The notes beneath the pieces were generated by a model that worked only from the letters and a program-made list of their open reading frames with translations, ran no database searches and was not told where the DNA came from. This document shows, piece by piece, positions 52,663-63,255 of a stretch of 64,000 bases of DNA (the stretch's first letter is position 1; every line of letters begins with the position of its first letter). The stretch is taken from assembly GCA_016840085.1 (NCBI GenBank), contig JAEOTA010000017.1:1-64000 (forward strand), read 5' to 3'. This stretch comes from Promethearchaeota archaeon. Its GTDB lineage: Archaea > Asgardarchaeota > Lokiarchaeia > Sigyniarchaeales > SOKP01. A program made the translations under genes and the position numbers.

Positions 52663-52699
52663 ATTCATAAATATTTATGAATATTCTAATTAATTAGAA
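52663..52699. promoter_or_regulatory. Two adjacent perfect palindromes downstream of RNase III
   Basis: ATTCATAAATATTTATGAAT (52663-52682, 20 bp) and TTCTAATTAATTAGAA (52684-52699, 16 bp) are both perfect palindromes separated by a single base. They lie between the RNase III stop and the next gene at 52885. With no loop they fit dimeric protein sites better than RNA hairpins. The rest of 52610-52884 shows only a repeated TACTTACATAT (near 52726 and 52831). Confidence 0.55.
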
Positions 52700-52884
52700 C
52701 ATTAAATTTTAATAGAGTTTTCGTACTTACATATCCGATATAAATATGATTATCTGAAAAAGTTTAATTTTGCGTTATAATATTATAAAGTTCAATTTAC
52801 TGAAATCTATAAAAATTTAGATTGCTTTATACTTACATATAATATTTTGAAATTCAATGCTTAAATAACTAATGTGAGTAAATT

Positions 52885-53175
52885 TTGTCTTTTACGAAAG
52901 ATTGTTGGGAATGTGGAAGAACAGTATTTATTGAGGAACAAGTTTGTTCTAAATGTGGATATGATTTTGCGTCACATCCTCAAGTGATGCCAAAATGTCC
53001 GTATTGCGAAAAGGAACTTCATCTGCATGATTTTTTTACAACGACGTTAGACAAAAAGGGTAGAAAGCGTGTTGTAGGATTTATCGGTGAGAAGAGGGGT
53101 TCTTATATGAAAATGTGGTATTGCCCTTTATGTGGGAAGATATTAGGGTTCTCAGATGCAGATAGAAAACTTTAA
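52885..53175 (+). CDS. Double zinc-ribbon protein
   Basis: A 96-residue protein with three or four CxxC pairs: CWECGRTVFIEEQVCSKCGY near the start, CPYCEKELH in the middle and CPLCGK near the end. It should bind two zinc ions. The middle HDFFTTTLDKKGRKRV segment is a basic loop. The family is unknown. The start is TTG 52885; an ATG 13 bases upstream is out of frame. Confidence 0.6.
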   Translation: MSFTKDCWECGRTVFIEEQVCSKCGYDFASHPQVMPKCPYCEKELHLHDFFTTTLDKKGRKRVVGFIGEKRGSYMKMWYCPLCGKILGFSDADRKL

Positions 53176-53246
53176 AATCCAAATTTTATATTTTTTTTTT
53201 AATTTCTATTCAAGCAAAAAATAATAAAAAATAATAACAGATTATT

Positions 53247-53924
53247 TTAATTTAGAGAAGTATTACATTCTGGACATATTTTTGAAGATTTTTTAATTTC
53301 ACATCCACAGTATTCACAAATCATCATTTCTTCTTTCTCAACTTGAACTTCTTTCTCTGGTCTGTCCCATTTCTTATAAACACTAATGATAGGTTTTTTT
53401 TCGGGTATTTTAGCTCTTCTTCTCAAGAATAATAATCCCACTATGAGGATAAATACACTAGGTAATACTAACACTAGTAAATACGAAACATCAAAATATT
53501 CTAAAGTTGTCCCTGTAGCTGAACTTGTTGTTCCTGACACTACTTCTATTTCATAAAACCCTGAACCTGAATTAACTTTAACTTGAATATAGTAAGTTCC
53601 AGTTTTTGAGGCTGTAAAATGCATTGTTTCCCCTGTATTGGACCTGCTATCAACTGAAAATCCATTTATCATATAGGGGGTTTCTGCTATTCTTAATGCT
53701 ATATCCATTCCCCAAAAAGTATCAATATCTACATCAATTGTATATTGAGACCCTGCTTCCAAAGTTATTACATATAATTTAATATCAAAATTCCAAGCAT
53801 GTTCTGATGATTTACGTGAATTAAGATGTAATCTTGTAGGTAACGCAAAGGGAATTGTTGCAGTAAATAATAAAGGTATTAGACAACCAATAACTAATAT
53901 CAAAATAGGATTAACTTTTTTCAT
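53247..53924 (-). CDS. Membrane protein with external beta domain and cytoplasmic zinc ribbon
   Basis: A 225-residue protein. A signal peptide (ILILVIGCLIPLLFTATIPF) leads to a PPC-like beta domain (residues 30-130; LEAGSQYTIDVDIDTFWGMD, TASKTGTYYIQVKV). A membrane helix follows (LLVLVLPSVFILIVGLLFL, ~150-168), then a cytosolic tail ending in a zinc ribbon, CEYCGCEIKKSSKICPEC. Outside-to-inside layout with an internal ribbon suggests it senses or anchors something across the membrane. No family assigned. Confidence 0.7.
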   Translation of the reverse strand: MKKVNPILILVIGCLIPLLFTATIPFALPTRLHLNSRKSSEHAWNFDIKLYVITLEAGSQYTIDVDIDTFWGMDIALRIAETPYMINGFSVDSRSNTGETMHFTASKTGTYYIQVKVNSGSGFYEIEVVSGTTSSATGTTLEYFDVSYLLVLVLPSVFILIVGLLFLRRRAKIPEKKPIISVYKKWDRPEKEVQVEKEEMMICEYCGCEIKKSSKICPECNTSLN

Positions 53925-54213
53925 AATTCTTCCTTCTACTAATTCTTTTTTTCAACTATAATATTTTTAAAAACGATCATTTTATTGAAGATAACTAAGG
54001 ATTTGCATATAATATTAAGAAGGGAGTTGTATAAAAATATTAATAGTTGATTTATTAAATATTAATTTTGAAGTTATTTAAATTTGAAGTCTCTTCCCTA
54101 CAGAAACGTTTAAATTTTAATTATACATAATATTAATATTATCTCTCTATTATCCGAAATCAAATCTAATTAAGAATAAAGATATATTATAACAGAAAAA
54201 TGGTGTTTGTTAA

Positions 54214-54720
54214 ATGTCTCAAGTTATTGAAACAATAAAAGATAAACCAGATGATATTTACAATTTTTTTAATGTATTTGTCGATACCCTTACAGAACAA
54301 ACTATGTGGTCGCAAGGCACTAAAATGGAAATCTTAGAGATTGGGCCTCGTGAGAAATTATGGTCGAGTTTTCTGTTAGTACCTATGGCGAATGCTCAAT
54401 TTAGTTTTACTGTAGCTTTTGAACTTTCTGGTGATATTATTGAGGTGATGTATGATTATAAATTAGAATTTTTGTTGAAAAGAATACCAATGAAGAAGTG
54501 GTTGATGAAAGTGATTAGAAAGAATGTTAATCCAACAATAGCTTCTTTAATAATCAAGAGTCTGAGAGAAGCTAAAAAGAAAATAAAAGAAGAACTAACT
54601 TCTGAAGTAGTTAAATCTGTTTCCACTGATGATCCCCTTAAAATACTGAAAATGAAAATGATTAATGGTGAAATTTCTGAAGAAGAATACCTTCGTAAAA
54701 AGAAGTTATTAGAAGATTAA
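54214..54720 (+). CDS. SHOCT-domain protein
   Basis: A 168-residue protein. The C-terminal 30 residues, DDPLKILKMKMINGEISEEE followed by YLRKKKLLED, form a SHOCT motif, a short domain often found at the ends of membrane or lipid-associated proteins. The preceding region (residues 30-120) has a beta-rich pattern (AQFSFTVAFELSGDIIEVMY) that might be an SRPBCC-like fold. Its role is unknown; a TTAATATTATC-type AT-rich stretch upstream may hold its promoter. Confidence 0.6.
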   Translation: MSQVIETIKDKPDDIYNFFNVFVDTLTEQTMWSQGTKMEILEIGPREKLWSSFLLVPMANAQFSFTVAFELSGDIIEVMYDYKLEFLLKRIPMKKWLMKVIRKNVNPTIASLIIKSLREAKKKIKEELTSEVVKSVSTDDPLKILKMKMINGEISEEEYLRKKKLLED

Positions 54721-55106
54721 GTCAAAATATTATCATTATAGAGACAATTTTTATCCACCTCTTAATCTCATTTAGTTCTCATGAGAATTTTCCCGAAATT
54801 TATCCTTAATATTTGAATTTCTTTTTTTTAGAACATTTAAGACTTGTCAAAGAGAAAATCATGCGAGTTTCAATCTTTTTGGTATATTTCTGGTTGAGTT
54901 AGACTTATATTTTATAATAGAATAAATTTTTTTAGCATAATTATTGAGGAAGTCAATATTTCTAATGAAGTAGAACCTTAACTTTTTAAAAATTTGTAGC
55001 ATTATTTCTCTCAAAAAGTTTATTTTCTCATTCCAATATTATAAGTTTAGAAAATCATTACAAATTTTTCAGAAAAATACCAGAATTGAATTTGGAGAGA
55101 GTACAC
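54721..55106. other. Intergenic region upstream of the ABC operon
   Basis: About 385 AT-rich bases with no gene. A 12-bp perfect palindrome TTCTCATGAGAA lies at 54776-54787. The promoter of the ABC/permease/surface protein operon should lie near the right end. The leader immediately before 55107 holds GGAGAGAG as RBS. Confidence 0.4.
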
Positions 55107-56285
55107 ATGCCTAAAGCACCAATCATAAAAAAAAATGAAGAAATGGAAGAATATGAAGAAGAAACAGGAAAACTTGCAATATGGAAAGGTGAACTAAGTA
55201 AGCACTTTGAAAAGTGGAAAAAACAAAAGGAAAAGGATGAAATAAAAAAACAAAAGGAAGAGATTCTTTCTCAATCTCGGGTAGAGAAGAGAAAGATGAA
55301 AAAAGAGATTAGGGAAGATAAAGTTGCTGGGAAGGATTATGATCATTTGATTATGGCCGAAAATCTCCATAAAACCTATCTCCTTGGTACAACAGCAGTA
55401 GCAGCGTTAAGAGGAGTGGACTTAACAATAGATACAGGAAATTTCGTTGATATTATGGGTCCATCTGGTTCTGGAAAAACAACTTTACTCAATTTAATTG
55501 GAGGACTTGATACCCCAACAAGAGGAAAAGTCTTTCTAGAAGGCTCTAATATAAGTATGTTGTCAGATAATGATCTAGCGGAGATTAGAAGAGAGAGAAT
55601 TGGATTTGTTTTTCAATTCTATAATCTACTTCCCCAAATGACAGCAATGGAAAATGTTATGGTACCTTTACATTTTTCCGGAAAATTAAGTCGTCGAGGA
55701 AAAAGAAAAAGAGCAATGGATCTCTTAAGATTAGTAGAATTAGATGAAAGAGCGCATCACACACCTTCAGAATTAAGTGGAGGCGAACAACAAAGAGTTG
55801 CTATTGCGAGAGCCTTTGCTAATGATCCTGCTATATGTGTATTAGATGAGCCAACAGGGGACTTAGACAGTAAAACAGGTGTTATGATTTTAAATCTTAT
55901 AAGAGATTTAAATAGGAGAGGTGCTACTTTTGTTGCAGTCAGTCACGATGCTGCTGTTTCAGAATTTGCTTCTAGAGTCTTCCATATGAGAGATGGGAAG
56001 CTTACTCATGAAGGAAAAGTTGCTGGTTTAAAAGAAACCGAGATCATGCAACTTAAGAGGCAACAAGAAACTGAAATTAATAAAGAAAAGTGCAAAAGCA
56101 AAATTTTTCAATATTTATATGCAAATCAAGGTAAAACTGAGATTAGTGTAGTTGATATAAAGAATAGTGTCCCCGACTCGATAATATTGAACTTACCAGA
56201 GCATTTCAATGATATATTACAGGAATTAATAGATGATAATAATATTTATGCTAAAATCGAAGGAAATTTATTAATTTTACAATAG
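55107..56285 (+). CDS. MacB/LolD-type ABC transporter ATPase with terminal extensions
   Basis: A 392-residue ATPase. Residues 1-80 are a charged coiled-coil extension (KWKKQKEKDEIKKQKEEIL). The ATPase core has Walker A GPSGSGKTT (~118-126), signature LSGGEQQRVAIAR, Walker B CVLDEPTGDLD and H-loop SHD. A C-terminal ~80-residue extension (SKIFQYLYANQGKTEISVVD) looks like a winged-helix domain. The frame extends to a TTG at 55086, but ATG 55107 follows GGAGAGAG at good spacing. It precedes the large permease by 9 bases. Confidence 0.9.
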   Translation: MPKAPIIKKNEEMEEYEEETGKLAIWKGELSKHFEKWKKQKEKDEIKKQKEEILSQSRVEKRKMKKEIREDKVAGKDYDHLIMAENLHKTYLLGTTAVAALRGVDLTIDTGNFVDIMGPSGSGKTTLLNLIGGLDTPTRGKVFLEGSNISMLSDNDLAEIRRERIGFVFQFYNLLPQMTAMENVMVPLHFSGKLSRRGKRKRAMDLLRLVELDERAHHTPSELSGGEQQRVAIARAFANDPAICVLDEPTGDLDSKTGVMILNLIRDLNRRGATFVAVSHDAAVSEFASRVFHMRDGKLTHEGKVAGLKETEIMQLKRQQETEINKEKCKSKIFQYLYANQGKTEISVVDIKNSVPDSIILNLPEHFNDILQELIDDNNIYAKIEGNLLILQ

Positions 56286-56294
56286 ATTGATTAA

Positions 56295-59200
56295 ATGACC
56301 CATTTCAAATTAATATTAAAATATGCATTTTTAGATTTAAAGAAACAAAAGATAAGAACCCTTTTGGCAATTTTTGGGATGTTGATTTCCATAGGGCTTC
56401 TAACAACAGTTTTATTTTTAAGTGATTCCATCTCTTCAAGTTACGTAGATTACCTTACAATAGATTCAGGAAATCAAGATGCTGTAATTTCTGTAAGGCA
56501 TTATAATGGAGAACCAGATAACCGGTCATCTTATTTTAAGTATCAACCTATTGTTAAAGCAATCCAAAATACAACGGATGCTTTTGAAGATTTCATACCT
56601 AGAATGGAACTATATGGAATGGTAAAAGTTTCAGAAGATTTTCACACAACAGCTCTCACAGGTGAAGATGAATGGAGTACGATCTCTGCGATTAATTTCT
56701 CTTTAGAAAATGATATAAAGTTTGGCTCTTTTATTGATCCTTTAAACAATGAAATACTAAATTTGGATGAATTACCAACAAATCATTGCGCAATCTATTA
56801 TGGGTTCAATAATGTTATAAAATACGCTAAGAATGACAAAATAGAAATCGAAATGAGATTAAGACATGGAAATAGAACTATTAATATAATAAAAAATCTG
56901 ACTATTGATGCAATCTTTGATTTCAATTTAAAATGGCCAAATGATTATCATAATAGACATCTTATTATCGTTGATATTAATACGCTTTACGAATTATTTG
57001 AATATAAAAATTTTACTGGACGATGTAATAAATTAATACTTACATTGAAAGAGAGTCATGAGCTTTATGATATCAGAAATTTTGAAGGAACAAAAACGAT
57101 TATAAAAGAAATTGCTGGTGATGTTCAAGTTGCATTAGGAATTCAAGAGTACAATATAGATTTACCAAAATTACGAATATTAGGGTATTCTGAGTTTTTG
57201 AGTGTCTTTATTGTTGTTATTTTTGTTTTTGTATCAATTATAGCTATGCTTATCTCTGGTGTATTGATAAATGGAATATTAAAGACGTCCGTTGAAGAAA
57301 GAATTAGAGAATTTGGTATATTTAGAACATTAGGGACTAATAAGAAATATAATTTATACATTGTCTTAATGCAGGGCTTTTTATTATGCAATTTTGGAAC
57401 GATTTCTGGAATAATATCGGCAGATCTTATAACCAGGTTTATAATTATACCGTTTGCGAATAGAGTAATTAGTACTAGCGGAATTGGTTTTACGAATCTT
57501 ATTTTTTCTTTTACATTTTGGTCTGTAATATTGTCCTATATTATAGGTGTAAGTGTTGGAATGGTTGTTAGCATTTCTCCTGCTGTGAAAGTGATGCGAC
57601 TTCAATTAGTTGAATCAATACATCCATATCGCCATGAAGACACACTATACCATTTACGGAAAAAATCTACAGTTAATTATAAATTAATTTTAATTGGGCT
57701 TATCTTAGTAATCAATGGGGGATTTATCTTTTTTGTTATCCCTAGAATTATGATTGCAGGAGATATAGCTTTATTTGCAGGAACTCTTATAGCAATTTTA
57801 TTAATTTTTAATATTGGATTAACTCTTGCTGGATTAGGTTTAATCCCTCTCATTTTAAGAATTATTATCGGGTTATTTAGGCCTATAGCAGGACGTCTTC
57901 ATAATGTTATCAAGATTTTTGTATTTCGTTATCAGAGGAGAAACTCAAGCACGGTTATGATATTTGCATTATCTTTTTCATTTGTTATTTTCACTTCTAC
58001 TGTGATTAATACTATATCAGCACAATCAACAGCTATGACCAAATTATCATATGGGTCTGATTTAGTTATTGAAACATCAGGTTGGAAGGAACAAGAAAGA
58101 ACTTTTCAAGGAGGATTTGGTGGTGGTTTTATGTCTATTAGTTCTACTGATTCTCAAGATAAGTTATTAAGTAATTTGGAAGCTCAAAAAATGGATATTC
58201 TTGATTCTTCTATTAATCCAAATGAAATTATGACAATTGAATTTGAAGAAGAACTACTCTCCATTGACGGAATCGAAAAAGTATCTTCAGTCTTAGCTAA
58301 ACCATTTCAATTAACTCAAATATATTCAGAAGCAGAAAAAGAATTTAGTGCAGAAATAGGTGATTATGCGGGAGTAAGCACGCAGGAGATAACATTAATT
58401 GGTATTGATGAAGAATATTTATTCACTGTGAAAAATCAATTTATTGAAATGACCTCCGGCTATGTTGAATACTCATTTAATCATTTATTCAATAATGAAG
58501 AATATTATACTTGTATTATTTCTGAAGCTATCTCAATTGCATTTGATTTAAAGCTAAATGATAAAATCCGGATTGTGATTCATAGAGGCGATGAATTGGA
58601 AGTTTACCCTTTTAAAATTGTTGGAACGGCTAAAAGCATGCCTGGATTTAGTAGAGAATTCGGAGCCTCAAGTGCAGAAGCCACAAGAGGTGGGGTTCTA
58701 ATATCTCAAGAAACCTATATTGAGATCATGGATATCCCTCCAGTTCCATACTTAGATAGAATTTTTGTCAAGCTTCGGGAAGACAAAGCTACTTCTGCTT
58801 TTAATATTGTAACTTTTATAAATGATAATTATCGCAAGGATTACAATTTTGAATTACACAATCTCGTAAGAAGTGTAGCACAGCAGCAATCCTCATTCTT
58901 TGTATTAGATACACTTTTTACTCTAATAGCATTAACTACAGTATTCATTTGTATTTTTGGTTTATTATCTTCATCGTATTCAACTATTATTGAGAGAAAA
59001 AAAGAAATTGGAATTGTGAGAACCTTGGGTTTAAAGGGTAAAGAGATAAATCGCTTATTTATAATTGAGGCTTTGATTGTTATGATTAGTAGTGGAATAA
59101 TTGGGATCATCATTGGTTGGCTTTCGGCTTGGATTGTGACTTCAAACCTGAGTACAATGATTGGTATGCCCAATGTGATATATATTCCCTGGTTTAATAT

Positions 59201-59309
59201 GATTTTAATCTTTTCAGTTTCAATAATGATGATATTAATAGGGATGAGGATGCTTTTAAGGAAAGCTCGAAAAAAGAAAATAGTTGAAATTTATAGAGAG
59301 ACTATGTAA
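56295..59309 (+). CDS. FtsX/MacB-like ABC permease, 1004 residues
   Basis: A large permease of the FtsX/MacB class with an N-terminal helix (LLAIFGMLISIGLLTTVLFL), a long outside MacB-type domain (residues 40-300), and two sets of membrane helices: about 310-510 with several helices, and 860-1000. Each set holds the family's ERxxEFGxFRTLG or ERKKEIGIVRTLGLKG cytoplasmic coupling helix, so it is a fused double-FtsX protein. A second external domain of ~300 residues (SGWKEQERTFQGGFGGGFMS) lies between. Such permeases transmit force outward rather than pumping substrates. It overlaps the next frame slightly before that gene's likely start. Confidence 0.9.
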   Translation: MTHFKLILKYAFLDLKKQKIRTLLAIFGMLISIGLLTTVLFLSDSISSSYVDYLTIDSGNQDAVISVRHYNGEPDNRSSYFKYQPIVKAIQNTTDAFEDFIPRMELYGMVKVSEDFHTTALTGEDEWSTISAINFSLENDIKFGSFIDPLNNEILNLDELPTNHCAIYYGFNNVIKYAKNDKIEIEMRLRHGNRTINIIKNLTIDAIFDFNLKWPNDYHNRHLIIVDINTLYELFEYKNFTGRCNKLILTLKESHELYDIRNFEGTKTIIKEIAGDVQVALGIQEYNIDLPKLRILGYSEFLSVFIVVIFVFVSIIAMLISGVLINGILKTSVEERIREFGIFRTLGTNKKYNLYIVLMQGFLLCNFGTISGIISADLITRFIIIPFANRVISTSGIGFTNLIFSFTFWSVILSYIIGVSVGMVVSISPAVKVMRLQLVESIHPYRHEDTLYHLRKKSTVNYKLILIGLILVINGGFIFFVIPRIMIAGDIALFAGTLIAILLIFNIGLTLAGLGLIPLILRIIIGLFRPIAGRLHNVIKIFVFRYQRRNSSTVMIFALSFSFVIFTSTVINTISAQSTAMTKLSYGSDLVIETSGWKEQERTFQGGFGGGFMSISSTDSQDKLLSNLEAQKMDILDSSINPNEIMTIEFEEELLSIDGIEKVSSVLAKPFQLTQIYSEAEKEFSAEIGDYAGVSTQEITLIGIDEEYLFTVKNQFIEMTSGYVEYSFNHLFNNEEYYTCIISEAISIAFDLKLNDKIRIVIHRGDELEVYPFKIVGTAKSMPGFSREFGASSAEATRGGVLISQETYIEIMDIPPVPYLDRIFVKLREDKATSAFNIVTFINDNYRKDYNFELHNLVRSVAQQQSSFFVLDTLFTLIALTTVFICIFGLLSSSYSTIIERKKEIGIVRTLGLKGKEINRLFIIEALIVMISSGIIGIIIGWLSAWIVTSNLSTMIGMPNVIYIPWFNMILIFSVSIMMILIGMRMLLRKARKKKIVEIYRETM

Positions 59310-59343
59310 GATTGAGGTTTTTAAGTTGAAAGGAGTAAAAAAT

Positions 59344-62300
59344 TTGAAAAATAATAAAAAAATTTTTCTCGGTTTTATTATTTTAATGGTATTTATATAT
59401 CCTTTCAATTTGTCTTTTAATAGGTTGATTCTTGATTATCATTCAAAAAGCCTAAATATAAATAACGACGAAGATTATGAAATGAACAATTTAAAAAGCT
59501 CTGACATAGCTGGAACAGACCTTTATGCAGAACAAATTAATGCTTATGTAGCAGGTAATAAGTCGTTAATAAAGCAATCGTTATTTACAAATGATACAAA
59601 TATTTTTTCACAATTTGATACTAATGATCCTGCTTTTTATAAATGTAATATACTCATTAGTGCATCTAATAAAATAAATCATGGTATTTTTCCAAAAATT
59701 TTAACTGAGAGTGATCTGTCTTCTCAATATTTACTAGGCTTCAATAGTTTTGTTGGATTCCTTTATTATGATGATGAATTAACTCCTGAAAATGCCAAAT
59801 CAAGGTCAGAAAGGGCACTTGAAATTATTAGAAGTAAATTTCAAATTGATCTTATTATGGTAAATACATCTGAATCAAATTTTTTTCCTTTTGTAGGATA
59901 TTACCCAGATTGGGAAATTTATCTTCAAGAACTTACACATAACCTTCCGATGGATGGATATTGGAAAGCATTAGATATAAATCGTCTAATAAGTGAAAAT
60001 TATCTTAAAAAACATCATTTTTCATCAACATTTATGGTTATTAACTCCTTAGATTTTTTTGAAGAGGATTTTAACATTACTACTGATCAATTAAATTTCA
60101 ATTTTAATACTCTTGACTTATCTTTTTTAGAAAATTTAGAAATAGGAGAATTAACTGAGCAGCTTAATAATACATTAGAAAATTTAGAAGATATTGTCAA
60201 CACATCAGTTTCAGAAGAAGAATTAATGCAATTCATTGAAATTTTAGGTTCTTTCAGTTTAAAAAATGACTCTCATTATACAACTTTCATGATTCAGTAT
60301 GAAGGTTTGAATGAAGGCATAAGAAGAATTGGAGAAAATCAGTACCAATTTAGTTTATGGGACGCTTTAGGTTATGAAGGAGATCCTTTAACTCCAAGTG
60401 AAAAAATTTATATTGCTTTAGTAGGTGCTTTTATGAGCGATATTGAAATAAATATTTTATGTACAGATATTATTGATGCTACACCAATCAATTTTGAGTT
60501 TTATGATTATCTTTTAGAACAAATAGGTTTGATATTTTACCTTGCGGGAGCTGAATTTGATGTTCAAACACTAAAAGATTACTCATTTGATTTATTCTGG
60601 GTTGATGATGAGGGAATTAAACGTTCCTATATAAGACCAGTAAATTTAAACGATCCAAATGATATAATTAATCTTTTACAACTATTAGGTTTTCAAGGAT
60701 TACCATATATCCCAACGGGCATTGTAAATCCATTTGAAGAGTTTACAGTTACCTATAATATATCTTATTCAGAGCCCAATATATTAGTCAAAAAAGAATT
60801 GATTGGAGAAAATGCTTCATATGGAGCATATCGAAATTTTTCTTACAATATTTCTGCTAAAAATGTTGGAAATATAACTGCTTGGGGGGTACCCACTTCT
60901 CTTCCTATAGAACTTGATTATTTCTTCTCAATAGTAAGTCCACTTTTCTCAGAAGATCTTAAAAATGAGATGTGGAAGGCTATAAATATCGAATATCCAG
61001 ATCAGTATGAGTCATTGGAGGATTTTTTCAATTTTGATGAAGATCCTCGTATTTTTTATTTTGATTCATATGGTACAGGAATTTTTGATACTTTTTATCC
61101 AAATTATCTAAATATTATAAATTTATGGCCCTACAATGAAGATGTTGATAAGATTATCGATATAGTCTATACCGCTAATCCAGGATATTTTATATTACTT
61201 CCTAATACGGTTAAAGAGTTATTTATGAATGAAAATAGTATTTGGAATGACAATAATTGGAAATTAGATCCTGGAGAGATCATATCCTATCGAATTGATA
61301 ATTTTTCTATTTCAAATTTAGATAGCTTTTTTCCTTTTTATAGAAATAACTTTTCAATTGAAACTTCTCCAGAAACACCTGAAATTGTATCAGGGATCTC
61401 TCTTTATGAAACTTTGCCTGAGATGGCATTAGCAACTGATAATGAAAATTGGACTGTAGGTTCAGTTGAAAAATTCCTAGAACAAAGAATAGAGATCAAT
61501 TTCATTTTCAAAAATAAAACTAAAATAGATTTTATTAATAATTCTCTAGAAAGGGTATCGATAATCATCAATTTCTCTGCTCCAGAAAATTTAGAGACGT
61601 TAAATTTTGAGATTTTTGATTTTGAAAGTGAAGAATTCCATGATATGAACCCCTATTTAAGTTCTATTGAAAACAATACTTGGAAATTTTCAATAATAAA
61701 TAATAATGAAAGTTTAAATTGGTTATTTTATCCTAATGATCCAGAAAATTATATATCTCTCTTTAAAATATATTGTAGCGATTCAGAGCAATTTAATGTT
61801 TCAATTGATGATTTGGATATAGAATTTTCAACAAGAGATATTAATATTAATGACGATCCAGGTTCCCGAGTTATATATAGTTCAATATCTGGAAATATAG
61901 AATTTGAAAGAAGAAGTAATTCAATCCCTTTAAGTACATTTGATATGGCTTCAATCGTAGCTACAGCTAATTTAACTCGTTATAATTCGAGAGACGGAGA
62001 ACTCAATATGTATATACTAAAACTGAAAAATATTGGTTCAGATACAGCGAAAAATATTAATATCACCGCGACTATTCCAGGGATTATTAATAATCCTAAC
62101 AGTTTTACCCTTAAACAAAATAAACTGACATGTTTTTTATCAAATCTTGCGCCATCTGAAGAAATAACGTTAAACTTTTCATTTTTTACTCCAAATACAA
62201 GATCAATTAGGGATCTTTCAATTTCTTATGATAATCCTGAATATATTCAAGGAGGGAATACATCCAAGATAATAACTTTGCCTAATGAAGTTTATGTCTC

Positions 62301-63255
62301 AGCACCAATAGATTATGAGAAAAGATATCCATTTATTAAAACTATTGAAATATATTATAATAATAATTCAAATTCAGAAGCAGAAGATGCTCCAGCAATA
62401 GGTGCTATCTTTAACTTATCAATTAATATAAAGAATAGAGGGCCTATTGGATTTAGCCTTTCTGATCTTAAGTTTTCTATGAATGATCAGTTTGGTGATC
62501 TCAAAAGAGTTGAAAATAAAACGTTATTTTGCCAAAATATTGCCTATAACGACACAAGTACTTTTAATATTACTTTAAAGAAATTTGGCTGGAAAGGATA
62601 TTATTATCCCCCAATCAATTTTTTCGAAGGGTCTGAAGGGAATACAATTCAAATTTATAGCTCCACATCAAAGATATTAGGCAAAATTGGCTTTTCGTTA
62701 ACTAAACGGGTAGATAAAGAACAAGTAGAAATCGGGGAAAAGATCATAGTGACAATTGAAGTAGAAAATACAGGAACGATTAGTGTAAATGAGGCTCGAA
62801 TAAATGATATGATAAGTTATTCACAATCAGAATTCTCATTAGTTCAAGGAAATTTGGTAAATATAACTTCTGCGTTAGCACCAGGAGAAAAAATTTCCTT
62901 TAATTATATTATTAAAGCGAAAAAACAAGCTCTTGTAAGTTTACAACCAGCATCTATATCGTATTATTATCTACTAAAAAGAGAAGAAATTTCGAATATA
63001 ATTAATATAAAAATTATAACTACTCAATTCTATCAATTATTATATATTATTCTTCCATGTTTTGCAGTAATTTTTATACTGGGTTTGTACTTTTGGGAAA
63101 TAAATAAGTATAAACTGAAAAAGGATGAATTTGAACGCACAGAGATGCATATTTTTGATATGAGTTCAAGAGAGTCGATTTTAAGAAGAGAACATACATT
63201 AAGAGAAAGATTGAGGAACATATCAAAAGAATTCAACAATGAGGGAGATGATTAA
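59344..63255 (+). CDS. Giant secreted protein with repeat domains and C-terminal anchor
   Basis: A protein of 1303 residues that I start at TTG 59344: AGGAG at 59331-59335 stands eight bases before it, giving a signal peptide KKIFLGFIILMVFIYPFNLS. The frame upstream to 59284 lacks an ATG. The long external part is Asn-rich with many sequons. Residues after ~950 include CARDB/DUF11-like beta repeats (LKNIGSDTAKNINITATIPG, VENTGTISVNEARINDMISY). A helix near residue 1230 (LLYIILPCFAVIFILGLYF) and a charged tail (RESILRREHTLRERLRNI) follow. It is probably the external partner of the permease. Function unknown. Confidence 0.75.
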   Translation: MKNNKKIFLGFIILMVFIYPFNLSFNRLILDYHSKSLNINNDEDYEMNNLKSSDIAGTDLYAEQINAYVAGNKSLIKQSLFTNDTNIFSQFDTNDPAFYKCNILISASNKINHGIFPKILTESDLSSQYLLGFNSFVGFLYYDDELTPENAKSRSERALEIIRSKFQIDLIMVNTSESNFFPFVGYYPDWEIYLQELTHNLPMDGYWKALDINRLISENYLKKHHFSSTFMVINSLDFFEEDFNITTDQLNFNFNTLDLSFLENLEIGELTEQLNNTLENLEDIVNTSVSEEELMQFIEILGSFSLKNDSHYTTFMIQYEGLNEGIRRIGENQYQFSLWDALGYEGDPLTPSEKIYIALVGAFMSDIEINILCTDIIDATPINFEFYDYLLEQIGLIFYLAGAEFDVQTLKDYSFDLFWVDDEGIKRSYIRPVNLNDPNDIINLLQLLGFQGLPYIPTGIVNPFEEFTVTYNISYSEPNILVKKELIGENASYGAYRNFSYNISAKNVGNITAWGVPTSLPIELDYFFSIVSPLFSEDLKNEMWKAINIEYPDQYESLEDFFNFDEDPRIFYFDSYGTGIFDTFYPNYLNIINLWPYNEDVDKIIDIVYTANPGYFILLPNTVKELFMNENSIWNDNNWKLDPGEIISYRIDNFSISNLDSFFPFYRNNFSIETSPETPEIVSGISLYETLPEMALATDNENWTVGSVEKFLEQRIEINFIFKNKTKIDFINNSLERVSIIINFSAPENLETLNFEIFDFESEEFHDMNPYLSSIENNTWKFSIINNNESLNWLFYPNDPENYISLFKIYCSDSEQFNVSIDDLDIEFSTRDININDDPGSRVIYSSISGNIEFERRSNSIPLSTFDMASIVATANLTRYNSRDGELNMYILKLKNIGSDTAKNINITATIPGIINNPNSFTLKQNKLTCFLSNLAPSEEITLNFSFFTPNTRSIRDLSISYDNPEYIQGGNTSKIITLPNEVYVSAPIDYEKRYPFIKTIEIYYNNNSNSEAEDAPAIGAIFNLSINIKNRGPIGFSLSDLKFSMNDQFGDLKRVENKTLFCQNIAYNDTSTFNITLKKFGWKGYYYPPINFFEGSEGNTIQIYSSTSKILGKIGFSLTKRVDKEQVEIGEKIIVTIEVENTGTISVNEARINDMISYSQSEFSLVQGNLVNITSALAPGEKISFNYIIKAKKQALVSLQPASISYYYLLKREEISNIINIKIITTQFYQLLYIILPCFAVIFILGLYFWEINKYKLKKDEFERTEMHIFDMSSRESILRREHTLRERLRNISKEFNNEGDD

